Source: Apiosordaria backusii (Eukaryota > Ascomycota > Sordariomycetes > Sordariales > Lasiosphaeriaceae). From it: a stretch of DNA of 64,000 nt. The position numbers and the translations under genes were made by a program. The stretch covers positions 496,001 to 560,000 of the forward strand of contig JAUKTV010000018.1 of NCBI GenBank assembly GCA_030549205.1, in the 5' to 3' direction. Shown here piece by piece: positions 11,640 to 24,127 of this stretch (the first letter of the stretch is position 1; every line of letters begins with the position of its first letter). Under the pieces are notes generated by a model. The model was not told where the DNA came from and did no database searches. It saw only the letters and a list, made by a program, of their open reading frames with translations.

Positions 11640-13388
11640 ATGGTGTCCCAGACCCAATCCCAGTGTTATACCTCTTCCTCTTCCTCCTCTTCTTCGTCCT
11701 CATCGTCTTCGTCGTCCTCAAGTTCTACAACATCCACCGACACCACACTTGTAGGCGGCGTTGGAGGACTCGTCCCAGGACTCGGTGGACTCGGGCCTCT
11801 GCCCCCAAGACTCGGCAGCCGATCGAGTTACAACAGTACTAGCCGGCCATATCCAGCTGTGTATTATTCATCGCCTACCAGCTTGCCATCCCTGGATTCG
11901 GATCGACATCACGCTCACCACCGTCATCACGGCTACCATCTACCTGTACCTTCTCATTCGCTACACGACGGTCACTCGCGAGGACACCTCAGTATGTCTG
12001 ATCAAGGAGGGCATGGGGGTATGGATGGATCTGACTCCACACCGCAGAGAAAGAGAATTGCTGTTGCTGTACGTCCACGTCTTTCTGTCTTCTCTACTGC
12101 TTGATGGGAAGATCTGATAGTTGAAGTCTCCGCTAACACTGTGAATAGTGCGGCAGGTGCAGAAAGAGAAAAATTAGATGCAGTGGTGACCCGGGGCAGG
12201 GACAGCCGTGTTCCAACTGCAAGAATGCAAATGCAGAGCCGTGCCAATTTCTAAGGGTAAGCCACCCACGCTGTTTGGTTACCTACTGCCGTGATTAGCG
12301 TTTAACAAGCCCTCTTTCATGTTCGATAGGTTCAATCGAGAGAGGCCCCATTCCGCAGCGAACCAACAGGCGACACACCTTTTGGCTACAACGTCGGGGA
12401 TGCCAGGCTTTATGCTTCTCGGGCTCCCACCTATGCCTCTCCCAGCCCGCACGCGACGGGCTACGCCCATTCTGACCTCTTGTCCACCACCGGACATCAC
12501 CTGCCTGTAGCAGGCACAGACGTCCTGTCATCCTACAGAACCAGTAGTCACAGTGGCTACTCTTACACTCCCGCCCCCAAATCATACTATCCTGCCCCTG
12601 GCCCGATGCCTGCATATAGTTCCCAACCACACGGTCTATCATACGCTGTTGGCCCTGATGAAGCCTCTGCCTTTCAGACTTGTGGAATACCGGCCCCTCT
12701 CGCTGGAAGCCACCCCCATGACTCGGTCTCCCTGGACATCCCAGTCATGTCCATGCCAGGAGCCACGGCATGGCCCACGAGCAGAAAATCAACATCCGGC
12801 GGATACGGCAGCATGTACCTCGATCCAGAAGTCACTTCCTCGCCAACCACCTACGCGACCCCTTCGCCATCAATCTACGCGGCAGCGGTCCGAGGGCCAT
12901 CACAGCATTCCCACTCAGCCACCCAAGGGGAGGGCCCGAGCTTTTCCTTCACAAATATGTCGGCCTCTTTGCCTTCTTCGTCTCAGTCGGACCGCGTGCT
13001 CCCCATCCCATCAACCAGTCACCGTTCCTCCACCTACCCTCCTCTTTCGGGGGCCAAATCCAGCGGCCCCCCCACGGCGGCAACGGACCACTCGAGCTAC
13101 GACAGCTACAGCTCCTCGCGCACCGAATCCAGCGGCCCAGAAAGTATCTTTAGCGACTCGGACCGTGCAGCCTTGTCCAGCCAAGGCCCCGCATTTGATT
13201 CATGTTTGAGCCCGTACGGCCACTCCGGCTCGACCGATGCTTCAGGCCGAAGGGACTCTGCATACGGGGCTGGGCCTGAGAGTGGCGGGCATGACGGGCC
13301 GTCGCTGCCTTCCTTGTCGTCGGCGTATGGGCACCATAGCACCGTCAGTGCTGAGAGGCATCACGCCGCTGTTGCTACCCGCCACTAG
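11640..13388 (+). CDS. Zn(II)2Cys6 transcription factor
   Basis: Predicted DNA-binding regulator, 531 residues in three exons: 11640-12068, 12149-12256 and 12330-13388. The zinc cluster lies wholly in the 36-codon middle exon: six cysteines spaced C-x2-C-x6-C-x9-C-x2-C-x6-C with the basic CRKRKIRC segment, preceded by QRKRIAVA at the end of exon 1. Introns are GTACGT...AATAG and GTAAGC...GATAG, and both junctions keep frame (IAVA-CGRC, QFLR-VQSR). The N terminus holds a run of about 18 serines from TCY codons; the long C-terminal part is Ser/Pro/Tyr-rich and disordered. I see no fungal-specific middle homology domain, so this belongs to the short zinc-cluster regulators seen in developmental control, a role I only infer. 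Start at 11640 is the first ATG of the frame; a later Met in exon 1 cannot be excluded. Target genes are unknown. Confidence 0.9.
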
Positions 13389-15471
13389 TCTGAGATTAAA
13401 AGAAGAGGTCTGGGGTTGGTTGCTTGAGTAGGTACCCCGGGTGGCAACACAAGACCTGGCCAAGGCCAAAATTGGACTTTGCTTGGGGGCTGGGCGGGGC
13501 TGATGTTGGGACTGGATGTGATGGACACTGGCCAAGTCGACTAAGGCATGCAAGGAATCCGACCGCACGACACACACACATTCATGGACATTCATGATGC
13601 TTGGGAGGCTGGGGGTTACACAACCGGGGAAGTCCATCTATCTTGAGTGCCCACACCTCAGGCATCCTCCCCACCCATCCACGAGAGACGGGAGTACCAA
13701 AAACACCTCACCCGGAAGTGACGCCGACACCATCTCGATAGACACAACCCCCAACGACGAAGCAACTATCCGACGTTTCCTTTTCTTATCCCTCTTAATC
13801 AAAAGATGTCACGATCTACCTTCAGAGAAACAGGAAAAGATCCAAGTGTGCGATTGGTTTTTTTTTTTCCTTTTCATGTTTGCTGCATTGTTCTTTTTCG
13901 TCTTGTTCTTTGAATTTCTCTTGACTGTCTCTCTATGTTCTGTTTGGTTTGTCGACCTTCCTGTCAAAATCTGAAGAAAAGCATCATTTCCTTTTTTGTC
14001 CACTTCTATTCCCATTGAAAGATTCCCAAAGTCGCAATATCATCGCAAAAGAAAGACGGAGGGGGTCGTGAGAGAGACACACAGAGAGGGAGAGTGTGTG
14101 TGTGAGTGAGAGAGGGAGAGAAAGCAAAATAAATGTACATGTCTGAAAGGTCCTCTTCTTTTTTCCTTGTTGCTGGGGCGTTGCTGCTACTGCTGTTCTT
14201 CATGGTCTGCTTTGGTTGTTGTTGTCACACGCTCAAGTTGTTTGCAAGTTGCCTTCTTGATCACCGGCATTGGATGCGGAGGTTAATCTATCTTGTACAC
14301 CCTCATCCTTCAGCATTTTTGCAGTGGTCTTGACCACCTGTTGGTTGATGGCCAACCAGAGCTTGGTGGGGACAGAAAGAAATGGGTCTAGACTCGGAAC
14401 ACGACAGCTTACCTACATATTCCCCATAGCGTCATGTGTCTTCTCGACATGGGTTTTTAACGGGAAGGTGGAATCTGTCCGCGCACTACCGTAGGCTGAA
14501 GAGGTTGAAGAGGTTTTGAAGATTGGGTGAGTACCTTTGTCGAGGGTACAAGAGGGTACATGGTACATGGCATACACAGACGCACACGCACGCCCACACA
14601 AGGCAAGAAGAAGAAGCTTAATCTAATAGTTACTCATAAAAGTGATAAGAGAACTGGAAAACAAATGAACTCAACACCATCTCTGACCTCTGTTCGCCTT
14701 GTGAGCTGATGAGATGTGATGCGGGCAACCAGTTGGTACTTAATTACTTTGCATCTACAGGTAACCTGCATTTTGCCCAACTTGCAAGAAGTTGGGGCTG
14801 TTGGTGCCAATCTTTCATCATCAGCCTCATCAAGTGGTGTGGCGCAGAAAAGGTCATCAGCTTGAACCAACCAGTGCCAGCACTGGGACACTTGGACCCG
14901 AGACAGTGAGTGCCCGTTGAATCCCTCCACCCGAAACATCACTCAGAGACGCAGGGGCAGCCAAGAACAAGAAAGCGAGACACAAAAAGCCTATCCCTTG
15001 CATTGAACACACCAAGCAACACGACTACTACAAGTTATATGTATCCCTAAATCCCTATTTCCAAGTTCCTGCCTTTTTTTAAATCCTTCCATGATGTTGT
15101 CCTACTCAGATCCATTTCCAAAAACCAGAAACAATGCCTCGAAGAAGGCCAAAGAAGTCCAAAACGGATAAATGACGGTAAGTGGACACCCCTTGCTTGC
15201 CATTGTGCGTGCCTGCTTGTTTTGCTTGCTGATGACGAAAACCGAGAAAGAAAAAAAAAGAACTTGGGACTCCCAACGCCGAGCTTAATGCAACGATAAC
15301 CAAGCAGGAATCCGAACATCTGAACATGCTTCCTCCTAATTACATCCCCTTTCCCGCCTCTTTGCCCGACTTCGGTGACAACACGAGTGGGGACGTGGCG
15401 TCGACCGATCAACCTTGTCCCTTGAACCCTCACTTCATACCGTGAATGGAATTGAGTTCTGGTAGCCGCCT
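13389..15471. other. non-coding stretch with GA/GT microsatellite
   Basis: Between the convergent ends of the zinc-cluster gene and the next minus-strand gene. A GAGA/GTGT-rich tract occupies about 14069-14121 and T-rich tracts lie near 13858-13870. No frame here is convincing as a gene. Confidence 0.5.
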
Positions 15472-16002
15472 TCAAGCGTCGGGCGCGCTCCGTCTTCTCC
15501 GCCCACTCCGGAGCTCCCGTTCAGTATCCATGAGTCGGCTCTGGACCCACGTCCGAAACGCGCGGTCTTCTCTTACCGCCTCACAGTTGAGCAGCTCTGT
15601 CAGCACCCTCTTGATGCCCTCGTTGACGTCACACAGTTTCGCCTCTTCCTGGGCGACTTCCCCCAGACAGCCTGAAGAACCGGACCTTTTTATCATGATG
15701 GTCGGGATGGATGAGCTGCGGAACTGGTGCCGGGACGGCGACGCGGCGGGCGCGGGAATGACACCGGTTGGCGAGAGCGATGACGTAGTGGTGGTTGGCG
15801 AGGAGAAGAACGAAGATGACTGGGGCGACCGGAGCTCGTCGAGGTGTTGACGGAGAGACTCGTGCAGCTCGTGTAAGAGAACGTATTTTTGCAGGACCAG
15901 GTCGCGGTTGTGATGATGCATCATGGTCGGCACCGGGGAGGATCGGAGATCAAACATGGTGGTGCGGGCGGTGCTGAACGAAGACGACTTTGCGGCGCTC
16001 AT
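15472..16002 (-). CDS. uncharacterised small protein, helical, Ser-rich centre
   Basis: Single-exon frame of 176 residues. I do not recognise a named family. The ends look folded and the middle does not: residues about 30-60 form a charged amphipathic helix region (RDLVLQKYVLLHELHESL), residues 60-105 are Ser/Thr/Pro-rich, and residues 110-165 are again helical and charged (EEAKLCDVNEGIKRVLTELL, then FRTWVQSRLMDTERELR) before a basic tail RRRRSAPDA. There is no signal peptide or membrane segment. Alternating hydrophobic/charged pattern and the absence of stops in a Ser-rich frame support a real gene; the basic tail could direct it to the nucleus. Function unknown. Confidence 0.7.
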   Translation of the reverse strand: MSAAKSSSFSTARTTMFDLRSSPVPTMMHHHNRDLVLQKYVLLHELHESLRQHLDELRSPQSSSFFSSPTTTTSSLSPTGVIPAPAASPSRHQFRSSSIPTIMIKRSGSSGCLGEVAQEEAKLCDVNEGIKRVLTELLNCEAVREDRAFRTWVQSRLMDTERELRSGRRRRSAPDA

Positions 16003-17531
16003 GTTGATACGGAAAGGTCGTGGAGTTGTGGTTGGAGAGGCACAAGAAGAAATGGAGATTCGATCAATGCGTAGCGTGCTGCATTCGAAGGAAGTGCTGG
16101 GGTAAACGGCGGGACCATTGGGGGAGAGTCTTGTATGTCGTGTGTGTGTTTGATTTGACCGTGTCGGGCTGAGAAGGAGAGGAATAGGAGGAATTGAGAA
16201 AGAGTCGGCGGCGGCGTTGATGTATATTGGAAGATTGCGTGCTTGTGATTCAAGAATGAAATTGCGGTCGGCGAGACGCTGCTCTGCGCGAGAGTGCCTT
16301 ATCTCTCTGGTGGCTTCGTGCCCCTGCTGGCCCTGCTCGGACGCTGTGCCCTGGCTCTCGGAGAGCTGAAGGTATGGGGGGTGGGGGGGGGGAAGGGGGG
16401 TGCGTAATAATCAGAAAGTATGTAAACAATCGGATGAAGAGGGCTGACTCCTGAGTCGAACATGAGTTTCGATATCAGATTTCTGGTTGAGGCGTGCGGC
16501 TCTGTCCGTGGCGGGCGGGCTGCGTGGGCAAGCTCAGTTATTTGAGTTTGTGGTGATCATCGAGCTTGTCGTCACTGCTGCTTCCGACATAAAGGAAGAT
16601 CCCTGCTCCGACTGCCTGTGGAACGGGCCTGGAGTCCTGGACACTGTGCGCTGTGCGCGGGGTGGAGTTGTCAGAGCTCCCGTCCCCTCTCTCACCCCTT
16701 TCTGGGCTCCGCAGGTGAAATGCCTGTTACCGGTATTAATTTGGAGGCAGATGACGGTGCAACTTGCTTTGCAAAAGTAATCAAAAGAGCAAACGGATCT
16801 TGTTTTCCACGAGGACATGGCACAGGCTCTAGGCTCGACAAACGGGCAGCAACACACGGCATTTGCGATATCAGAAACATTGGATCGGGCAGCTGCAGAA
16901 AGGCGCTGCAGAAGAAAAAAAGGTGGAGATGATAAGGGAACCTTGACGGCATCCGCCGGGACGGACAGTGCTGAGTGCCTTATCCGTACTTTGTTGGTGT
17001 GGCCTTGCCCCTCTCTTGTGTCGTGTCAGTCCCTTCGAGGAACAGTTTTCCATTTCACCGCTCCGGGCGATTGTTCCTGCTTTGCACCGACTGATTTTTT
17101 AGTCTACAATTCTGCTCTATTACCAATGAGCCAAGCCCGTTTGAAAACATGGCCTTGATGCCAAGATGGTTCAGAAGCCCGAAGCTTCAAACAGACCGCT
17201 GGCCAGGCCTCGAATTGCATTAGCAGTGGGGTAACCAATACCACCCTTTCGATGTTGTCACCGCACTGTGTGGCCCTTCCTTCTGCAACTCTCATCATCG
17301 AACAAAGCACGCATGGCCCCGATGCTCATCGCGCAACTGACAGATGCTTTTTTTAATAAACCGGTGCGTCTCTTACGTACAACCCTCGGAAGCTAACACC
17401 ACCTGATAGAATCGCGCATCGGCAGTGCAACGAACATTCCGACACTAACTAACCCAGTGCCTGTTGATCGTCTCGATCATCAACTATAAGGTAATGCAGC
17501 CATATAGGTACCTTATACATATCCCGTCACG
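16003..17531. other. non-coding stretch between two minus-strand genes
   Basis: Upstream region of the small helical protein gene and downstream region of the coilin-like gene. A G-rich tract lies at about 16375-16400. No convincing coding frame on either strand. Confidence 0.5.
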
Positions 17532-20500
17532 TCACTTATGAAATATCCCATCCGCTATTCTCTGCCTCGCCCTGGCCAAGCCCTGACTGCTGGCACTCTG
17601 CGGCTGCTGTGAGCTCGCAATCCTCCTGGGAATCGACGCCTTCTCCCGCGCAGAGCTGAGGGAAGAGGCTGGCACACTCATGCCTCGCCTGCTGAGGCCA
17701 ACCCGTCGTGCTGCTGCTGCCGCCGGCCTCTTTTTCTTAACCCAGTTGCCGCTGTTGGGCCAATTTGAATCCTGCGAGTCTTTGTATGTCTCGTCAATGT
17801 CATCTTCTGCGTAGTTTTCTTCGACCGCCGGCTCGGGACTGCTGCTCAAGAGCGAAACTACCTGTGAGCCCTCTGGGATTTGAAACTGGGACGAAGTTGG
17901 CGCACCTCTAAGTCTGGTATTTCGAGTCACGCCGGGTCTGGAAGTGCTGAGCTGAGAAGAGACAGGCTCGGCCTTGACCTTTGCCAGAGAGCTTTGCCTG
18001 CCATGCTGAGACTTTCCACGTGACGGCTTCTCGATGGGCTTCGCCATGAGTTTCCGTGCAAGCTTGGACGGGCCTCTGCTAAAGTCAGACCCATCCGAGT
18101 CCGAGTCCTGATCACTGGATGCGGCATTCTCAGAGTCGCTATACTCCTCGTCGTCTTCAGAGTCGTCTTCCATATTATCCAGCCGTCGCATCGCTTCCTC
18201 ATGTTCCGCATCTGCGGTTGTCTTCGAGGTGCGCAACTTAGCTCCTTGAATGACGTCAGCCTGGTCCGGGACCCCGGAGCTGTTGTTGGTCGAAGGCTGA
18301 GTGCAGAGCTCGCTCACTGACGGCAAAGATTCGTCTGATGAAGACTCGGAAACTGCCCGTGCAAGACGAGAAGGACGAGGTGTTGAAACATCATCCTTTT
18401 CCTCCTCTTCCTCCTCTTCCTCCTCTTCTTCCTCGTGTTCTCCCTCCTCGCGTTCTTCCTCGTGGCCGTCCGCCTCACCCACTTCATCCCCCATTGCAGG
18501 CGGAGGTGAACTGCACGGCATTTCTCGATTGGCAGAGTCATCCTCGAGTGCCCTGAATGAAGAATCGGCCAAATCAATGCTGAAGTCTGGGTCAACCTGT
18601 CTCCCGCTCTGGACGCTGCCAATCTCCGAGGGTGGCAGGTCTAGCTTGGGGTACTCGACCGGATGCTCAGAAGGTGGCAGCGAGATGGCGTCTGAGAATC
18701 CGTTGAAAGGCTCAAGCAATATCGGCTGCGAATCAACCCCATTAGATGTATCTCGTGAAACAGGTCGAGATCCCACGTTGCTTTGTGGTTGTGAGGATTC
18801 AAAAGGCCTGGGCAGCACATCGTGTGACATATCGGCCAATTGCCGGGACGGTGAGTTGCTGCTGCGGTTCGAGAGTGCATCGTTGGTGATGGATGGATCA
18901 ACGTCCTTGCGGAACCCGGCTTCGCTGATTAGCTGACTGATTTCTTGTCGCCTGTCTTCTGTCATCGAAATATCCTCCACAGACATCACCTGAACACCCT
19001 GGCCATCTTGGTGTTCACTGGAGCCACTGCGGATACAAGACTCGGGGATCATGCTCTCCTCAACAGGCTGAGTGTTGATATCCATCTGAGATGTTTCGTC
19101 AGCAGACTGCTCTGAGGCTTCGTGGCCGAGGGTTGCCGATGTTTGAGCGCTCGTGATTTTCTCGAGGTTGCTGGTGGTTTGGGATGGTGATGGCTCCTGC
19201 GCCAAAGGCGTACCTGGAACAACTTGGGAGGGATACTGCAGGACGCGCGGCTCCATCATTTCAGACAAGTCCAGGGTCCGGTAACCCTCCTCCCCCTCAT
19301 CATCGTCGTCATCCATGCCGGGTAGTTCAAACTTGTCGTAGACCCGATTGCCGTTGTCATCGTATACCTTTTCGTTTCGGTCCATGTTCTGATCTCTCTT
19401 GGCAAGCCGAAGCCTGACGGCGCCATCAGCCTCCAGATTGACAATAACGCCTGTCAAGCGCGACACTTGAGGCGTCCAATTGGTCGCCCTGGACATTAAA
19501 AGTTGCTGCCAGGTCAGAATCATTCCAGGGGCGGCACTCCCGGGCTGCAGCACAGGGAGAGTTGATGGGTCTGCCGGAAGCGGTGGCAGGTCCCCCTCTT
19601 CCTCCTCTTCCTTCTCGTCACACAAGTCAGATACCCCTTGCCCTGGTTGCTCCCGCGGCTCGTCATCGTAATTAAGGGTCGTCTCGCCATATGCTGTGCT
19701 TTCGTCCTGGTAATATGACTCCCTGTCACCATAGCTGTATTCGTCCATATCTTCCCCACCTGACTTCCTCTTCTTCGTTCTGGGTGTCCTCTCATCCTGA
19801 TACTGATATTCGTCCTGATTGCGCTGCTTCCTCTTCTTACGACCGCCGTGTTGATATCTCTGCTTGGGATCCCAGCGCTGGACAAAAGGGAATGGCGGTT
19901 CACTGAGTATCACGCCCTCTTGGCAGCACTCGACGGCTCTGTAATTGATCTTGGCCCGCCAGGCATCTGGGTCTTCCTCCATATCGCGGGGAACCTCTTT
20001 GTGAACTGTCGCAGGTGTCTCAGAGGCCTGAGAGGTCGCTGCAGCAACTGGAGCCGCATCGTGAGCTAAAGCTTTCTGACTGGGAGAATCGCTGTGCAAT
20101 TCTTGAACAATCATTCCCGTGATGGTTTCCATGCGCTGCAGCATTTCCACTTTCTTCGCGACGATAGTAGCAGCTATGCTGGCGAGCTCAGAAGAATCCG
20201 TCTCGGTTATACCCGTGCTTGGAACCGTAGGGTTCGATTCCATGCCAGTGGTTGTCTCATCGCGAGCTGCAGCCTTTTTGGCTTGCGCCAAAGCCCTTCG
20301 CCGAGCGTTCCTTTTCCGGGTGGACGGTTTGCCGGCTCCAGGACGAACTATACCCGCATCTTCACCTTGGATAGTTGGTGCGTGGGTGACCTGCGGTGTT
20401 TTGACGGGACTAGGCGTGGCCTTCTCAGGAAGCGCTGGGACGTCATGCTCTTTATCAACAGAGGTTTCATCGCCACACGATGAGTCGTCATCGCTGGAGG

Positions 20501-22282
20501 AATCGTTTTCGCTAGAAGAATCTTCATCCTCAGAGGAAGAGACCTCTTGGCCGGAACTATCAGCTGAGTTGCTGTCGTTGTCGCTGGAGTCACTGCTCGA
20601 ACCACCGCTGGAATCCTCGTCGGAATCCTCGTTGCTGGAGCTTTCGGCCACGTCAGAGTTATTCTTTTCCTCTGAATCCTCGTCAACGCCCTGGTCGGCA
20701 TCAGTGCCGTTGCTGTCATGATCGTCATCAGTCTCGTGATCGCTTGCAAGATCCATGCCTTCATCACTATCGCCATCACTGTCGGCCTCATTGTCGCTCT
20801 CACTGTCGCTACTGTCCTCGCCGCTGTCCTCGCTGTCGCTATTACCATCACTCTGATCATCACTGTCGTCGTCGTCCTCCTCCTCCTCCACCTTTTCTGA
20901 TTCATCGGATTGCTTGATCCTGGCAGCAGCTCGGGCTTCATCATCATTCTCATCCTCACTGCCGCTCAGGCTGTCAGAGTTATAAGAAGCCCCTGCTGAA
21001 CATATCGGGCATGGATGGCTTGGTAAGGGCGGATACACTTTCGAGGACGCCACTTCAGGACCACTGTCACTGTCACTGTCACTGCCGCCTTCGGGAGATG
21101 AGACATGGCTGACATCATCGGCATCCTCATCCAAGCGATCACTCTCGCCTTCGTCGTCATCCTCGAATTTAGTGTGAACAGGAAGGTTGACAGATGCCCC
21201 CTTTTTGCGCATCTCCTCGACCATGTGTCTGGAAGCAGTGCCGTTGAGAATGGAACCGCTCGGGAAGCCGTGTTGATCGTAATGCTTGACCACGGACGAA
21301 ACAGATTCGGCGTCACTGCCATCAGATTCTTCGTCGTCCCGGGTTCGCTTGGTGCCGCGCCCTTGTGTGTCGATGGGCGCCTCCGCTTCCTTCGCCTTCT
21401 CTTTATTGTGGGAGGTGGGGTCTTCAGCGGTTGTGTTGTTGCGCGCGACCTCCTTGGAACCGGCGTCATCCCGCAGATCCCTCAGCTCAGCCTCGAGATC
21501 GGACTCGCCGTCTGAATCGAGGTCTGCGTCGTCGTCTGAATCTTGATCTGAACCTTCTTCCTCCATGTCATCTTCGTCGATGGGTTCCACATCCGACTCG
21601 TCCTGGTTCGCATCTTGACCTGCATAATCATCGTCTCTTGCATCTTCGTCCAAATCCGCATCGTACGGCGCACTGAACCTGACGTTCCCACCCCTTCGGC
21701 GTCGTTTGCCTCCCCGTTCGCCAGCCTCTGTGATCATGAGCTGCTGCGCATCGTCGTCTTCGTCCTCCTCGCCATGTGGATGATAGGTAAGTCGTGGGCG
21801 CTTCAAGGGCGGTATGTCCACAGCAGGTCGGCTGTAGGCAGCTCTTAGACGAGGGCGGCCGAAAGGAATTCCATCAAGAAGATGTCGGCCGTCATTCGTT
21901 ATCTGATCGCGGCCGCTCAATCGACGCTTCCTTCGGTCATCTGTTACAAGGGGACGAATACTGAAAAGAAAACGCACATGTTAGCTCAGTCCCCTCCTCA
22001 AGGTAGCAGAAGCCAGACAGACGGAACGTACTAAACCTCTTCATCATCCTTCAGCACGTCCGCCACTTGTTGGAAATGCAAGCAGTCGTATGCGGCGCCG
22101 GTGTCCTTCTGTCTCAGCTCGACGGTGTAATCCTCCAGACCCCATTCGTTGCTCTCCAAGGGAATAATTTCGTTGACTTGCTCTAGCAAGCCCGCAATTG
22201 TCGGTTCATTTTCTGTCTTGCAGCTGAAGATGACTCGTACGTCGGGGAGGGCATGACGGCGCACCACCAGTCGCAGGCGCAT
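17532..22282 (-). CDS. coilin-like nuclear protein, very acidic, 1559 residues
   Basis: Two exons: 22282-22032 and 21960-17532. The intron (GTACGT...TTCAG) joins DDEEV to YIRPLVTDD in frame. The first about 110 residues form a compact ubiquitin-like module (MRLRLVVRRHALPDVRVIFS ... DDEEVYIRPLVTDD) followed by RRLSGRDQI and a basic patch, as in the coilin N-terminal domain. Near residues 660-870 is a second conserved block: WRAKINYRAVECC, EPPFPFVQRWDP, then PGMILTWQQLL and NWTPQVSRLTGVIV, which resembles the Tudor-like C-terminal domain of coilin. Between and after these are long Asp/Glu/Ser tracts. Coilin organises Cajal bodies and snRNP maturation. The protein is about three times the size of animal coilin, mostly through acidic repeats. 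The N-terminal resemblance is good, the Tudor-like one moderate; a nucleolar acidic chaperone is the main alternative. Acidic tracts may be length-variable. Confidence 0.82.
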
Positions 22283-22752
22283 GTTTTAGTTGGTATTAAT
22301 GGCGAATCTGGGTGATGATATGATATGTAAAAATTAACAAAAAAAAATTCTCAGTAACAGGAAATCAAATGGAAGCTTGCGGAAAAGAATAAAAGTCAAA
22401 TGAGTGACCGATTGACGCGTGGGAAACTTTCCTCGGAAGCTGGCGCCTGTCGCGGATGAATTGTGGAAAGTTACCAGTAACCGCGTTTGAGAACTCGCGG
22501 CTTATCTTATCGCTAGTGGGGTCCACTTATCGCGATAACCCTGATGCCAAGAAATGTTAACCAGACATGCAACCCTGAGATTTACCCCTGAGCGGAACTT
22601 CAAAACAACACGATCGATGCAAACCTGATGCGTCATCCAAATATACACCCATTTTCTCAAACCGCTAGTCAAGGTATCTAACTTAAGAATATACAGATTT
22701 ATATGTGCATCTTTCGCGCTCGCCACAATCATCAGCTAAAGCATCGCCATGA
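22283..22752. other. promoter of coilin-like gene and 3' flank of RIB1
   Basis: 470 bp between two minus-strand genes. It must hold the coilin-like gene promoter and the RIB1 terminator. No ORF of coding character and no TATA box in a clear position. Confidence 0.5.
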
Positions 22753-24127
22753 TTATCTCGGCAACGCGCCCGGGTCTAGCAAATGGCCCATCTTTTCGAT
22801 CTGTTTGCAATCCAAGGTCAGCAGTTGTTATGTTGAAGTGATCAACACCAAGCACGGGATATCTTACCTTTGTCTTGAGATAACCCTCTACCTCAGGCGC
22901 CCTGAAGCCGCCCTTGCCCTTCCAAGAGAGAGGCACCATGGCCACACGCTCCTTCACCACCACCTCCCTGTTTGGACCCTCTACGGCGCGGATCTTGTCT
23001 GGGTTGTTGGTCAAGAGCCGCACTTCCTTCTGACCAAGGTCAAGCAGCATGGCTGTTGCAAGGCCGTAGCTCCGCGCATCAGCGGGGTGCCTCAACAGTA
23101 GATTCGCCTCAACCGTGTCCGAACCCAGGTCTTGCAGATTATATGCCTTGAGTTTCTCCCCCAGTCCAATGCCGCGACCTTCCTGCCGGAGGTAGATAAT
23201 AATTCCCCCTGCTTTGTTGGAAGGTAAAGACATGAGTCTGGCAGCCTCGTCAAGCTGCTCCCCACAGTCACACCGGGCAGACCAAACAGTTTCGCCTGTG
23301 TAACACTCGCTGTGTATCCTGACTAGAGGTGGCTGGTTTGGGGCACTTTCTTCCGTAGTCGTGCTACCCGCGTTCTCCAGGCTTGTTGTCCTCCCTGGGT
23401 ACAGTCTGCCAGTGTATGCGCCCCGCACGAGGCGGTCCATCTCGGTCTCCCCCTCGCGCACCTCATCGAGGGACTTGCTGCGGATGGTGTTGCCAAACAC
23501 AATAGCCAAATGTTCCTTGCTATCCACATTGTTGGTGTATAGATGAAGAAACATCTCAGCGCCCGTGGTGGTGGGGATCCGCGCGCGGACAATGCATTCT
23601 ACCTCAGGTAGTTGCTCGAGGAGCCTTGGGTGCTTGGATCCGCAGCCGCCCGAGGGCACAGAACTGTCGACTGGGACGCCGCGCGGTTCGGAGAGCAAGA
23701 GGCTGGACGGAGTAGCGGTCCCTGGGGTGGCGGGAGGTGTAAACGCTGGCGACAGGAGCGAGTTGGGCGGCGGGGCGGTTAAGGGTGTTCCCGGGAGGAG
23801 GCCGGACGACGCCGGTGATGATGCGCCGTCGTTGCGGTCGGTGTTGATGTCATTACTGCTGTCCCCTTCTTTCGGAGTGGGCGGTGATGATGTGGTGGAA
23901 GTGCCGAGTGCCGGGTCGGAGGAAATGGAGAAGTCGGGGTGCGACACATCAGCATCGCTTTGCGATGTGCGCTGCGCGTCTGTTGGGGGCGAGTAGAAGG
24001 AGGGCAACTGGCTCGTCCTCCCGGCGTGGTGTTGCCATTCGTCTGGCTGCTGGCCGGGCATTGCGACTGGAATGGAGGGGCTGGCGGGTGCGTGGCTGTC
24101 GGTGGTGACGCAAGGCGCAATCCGCAA
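22753..24127 (-). CDS. RIB1: GTP cyclohydrolase II, riboflavin biosynthesis
   Basis: First committed enzyme of riboflavin synthesis: GTP to 2,5-diamino-6-ribosylamino-pyrimidinone phosphate, formate and pyrophosphate. Two exons, 24127-22868 and 22800-22753; 435 residues. The 67 bp intron (GTAAGA...AACAG) sits in the last helix, and splicing gives YLKTKIEKMGHLL, the usual end of fungal enzymes, whereas read-through gives an unrelated tail. The first about 165 residues are Pro/Ser/Thr-rich and probably disordered, as in other fungi. The catalytic domain has the zinc ligands in HSECYTGETVWSARCDCGEQ (C-x10-C-x-C), the active-site RQEGRGIGL, and LLTNNPDKI near the end. It starts at the first in-frame ATG; a later start would only shorten the disordered part. 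It is head-to-head with the GH6 cellulase gene, 1.5 kb apart. Confidence 0.95.

Noticed and set aside
18301..21676. Several plus-strand Ser/Leu-rich frames over the coilin-like gene
   Set aside because: They are mirror readings of GAC/GAG/TCN tracts in the acidic protein and have no independent features.
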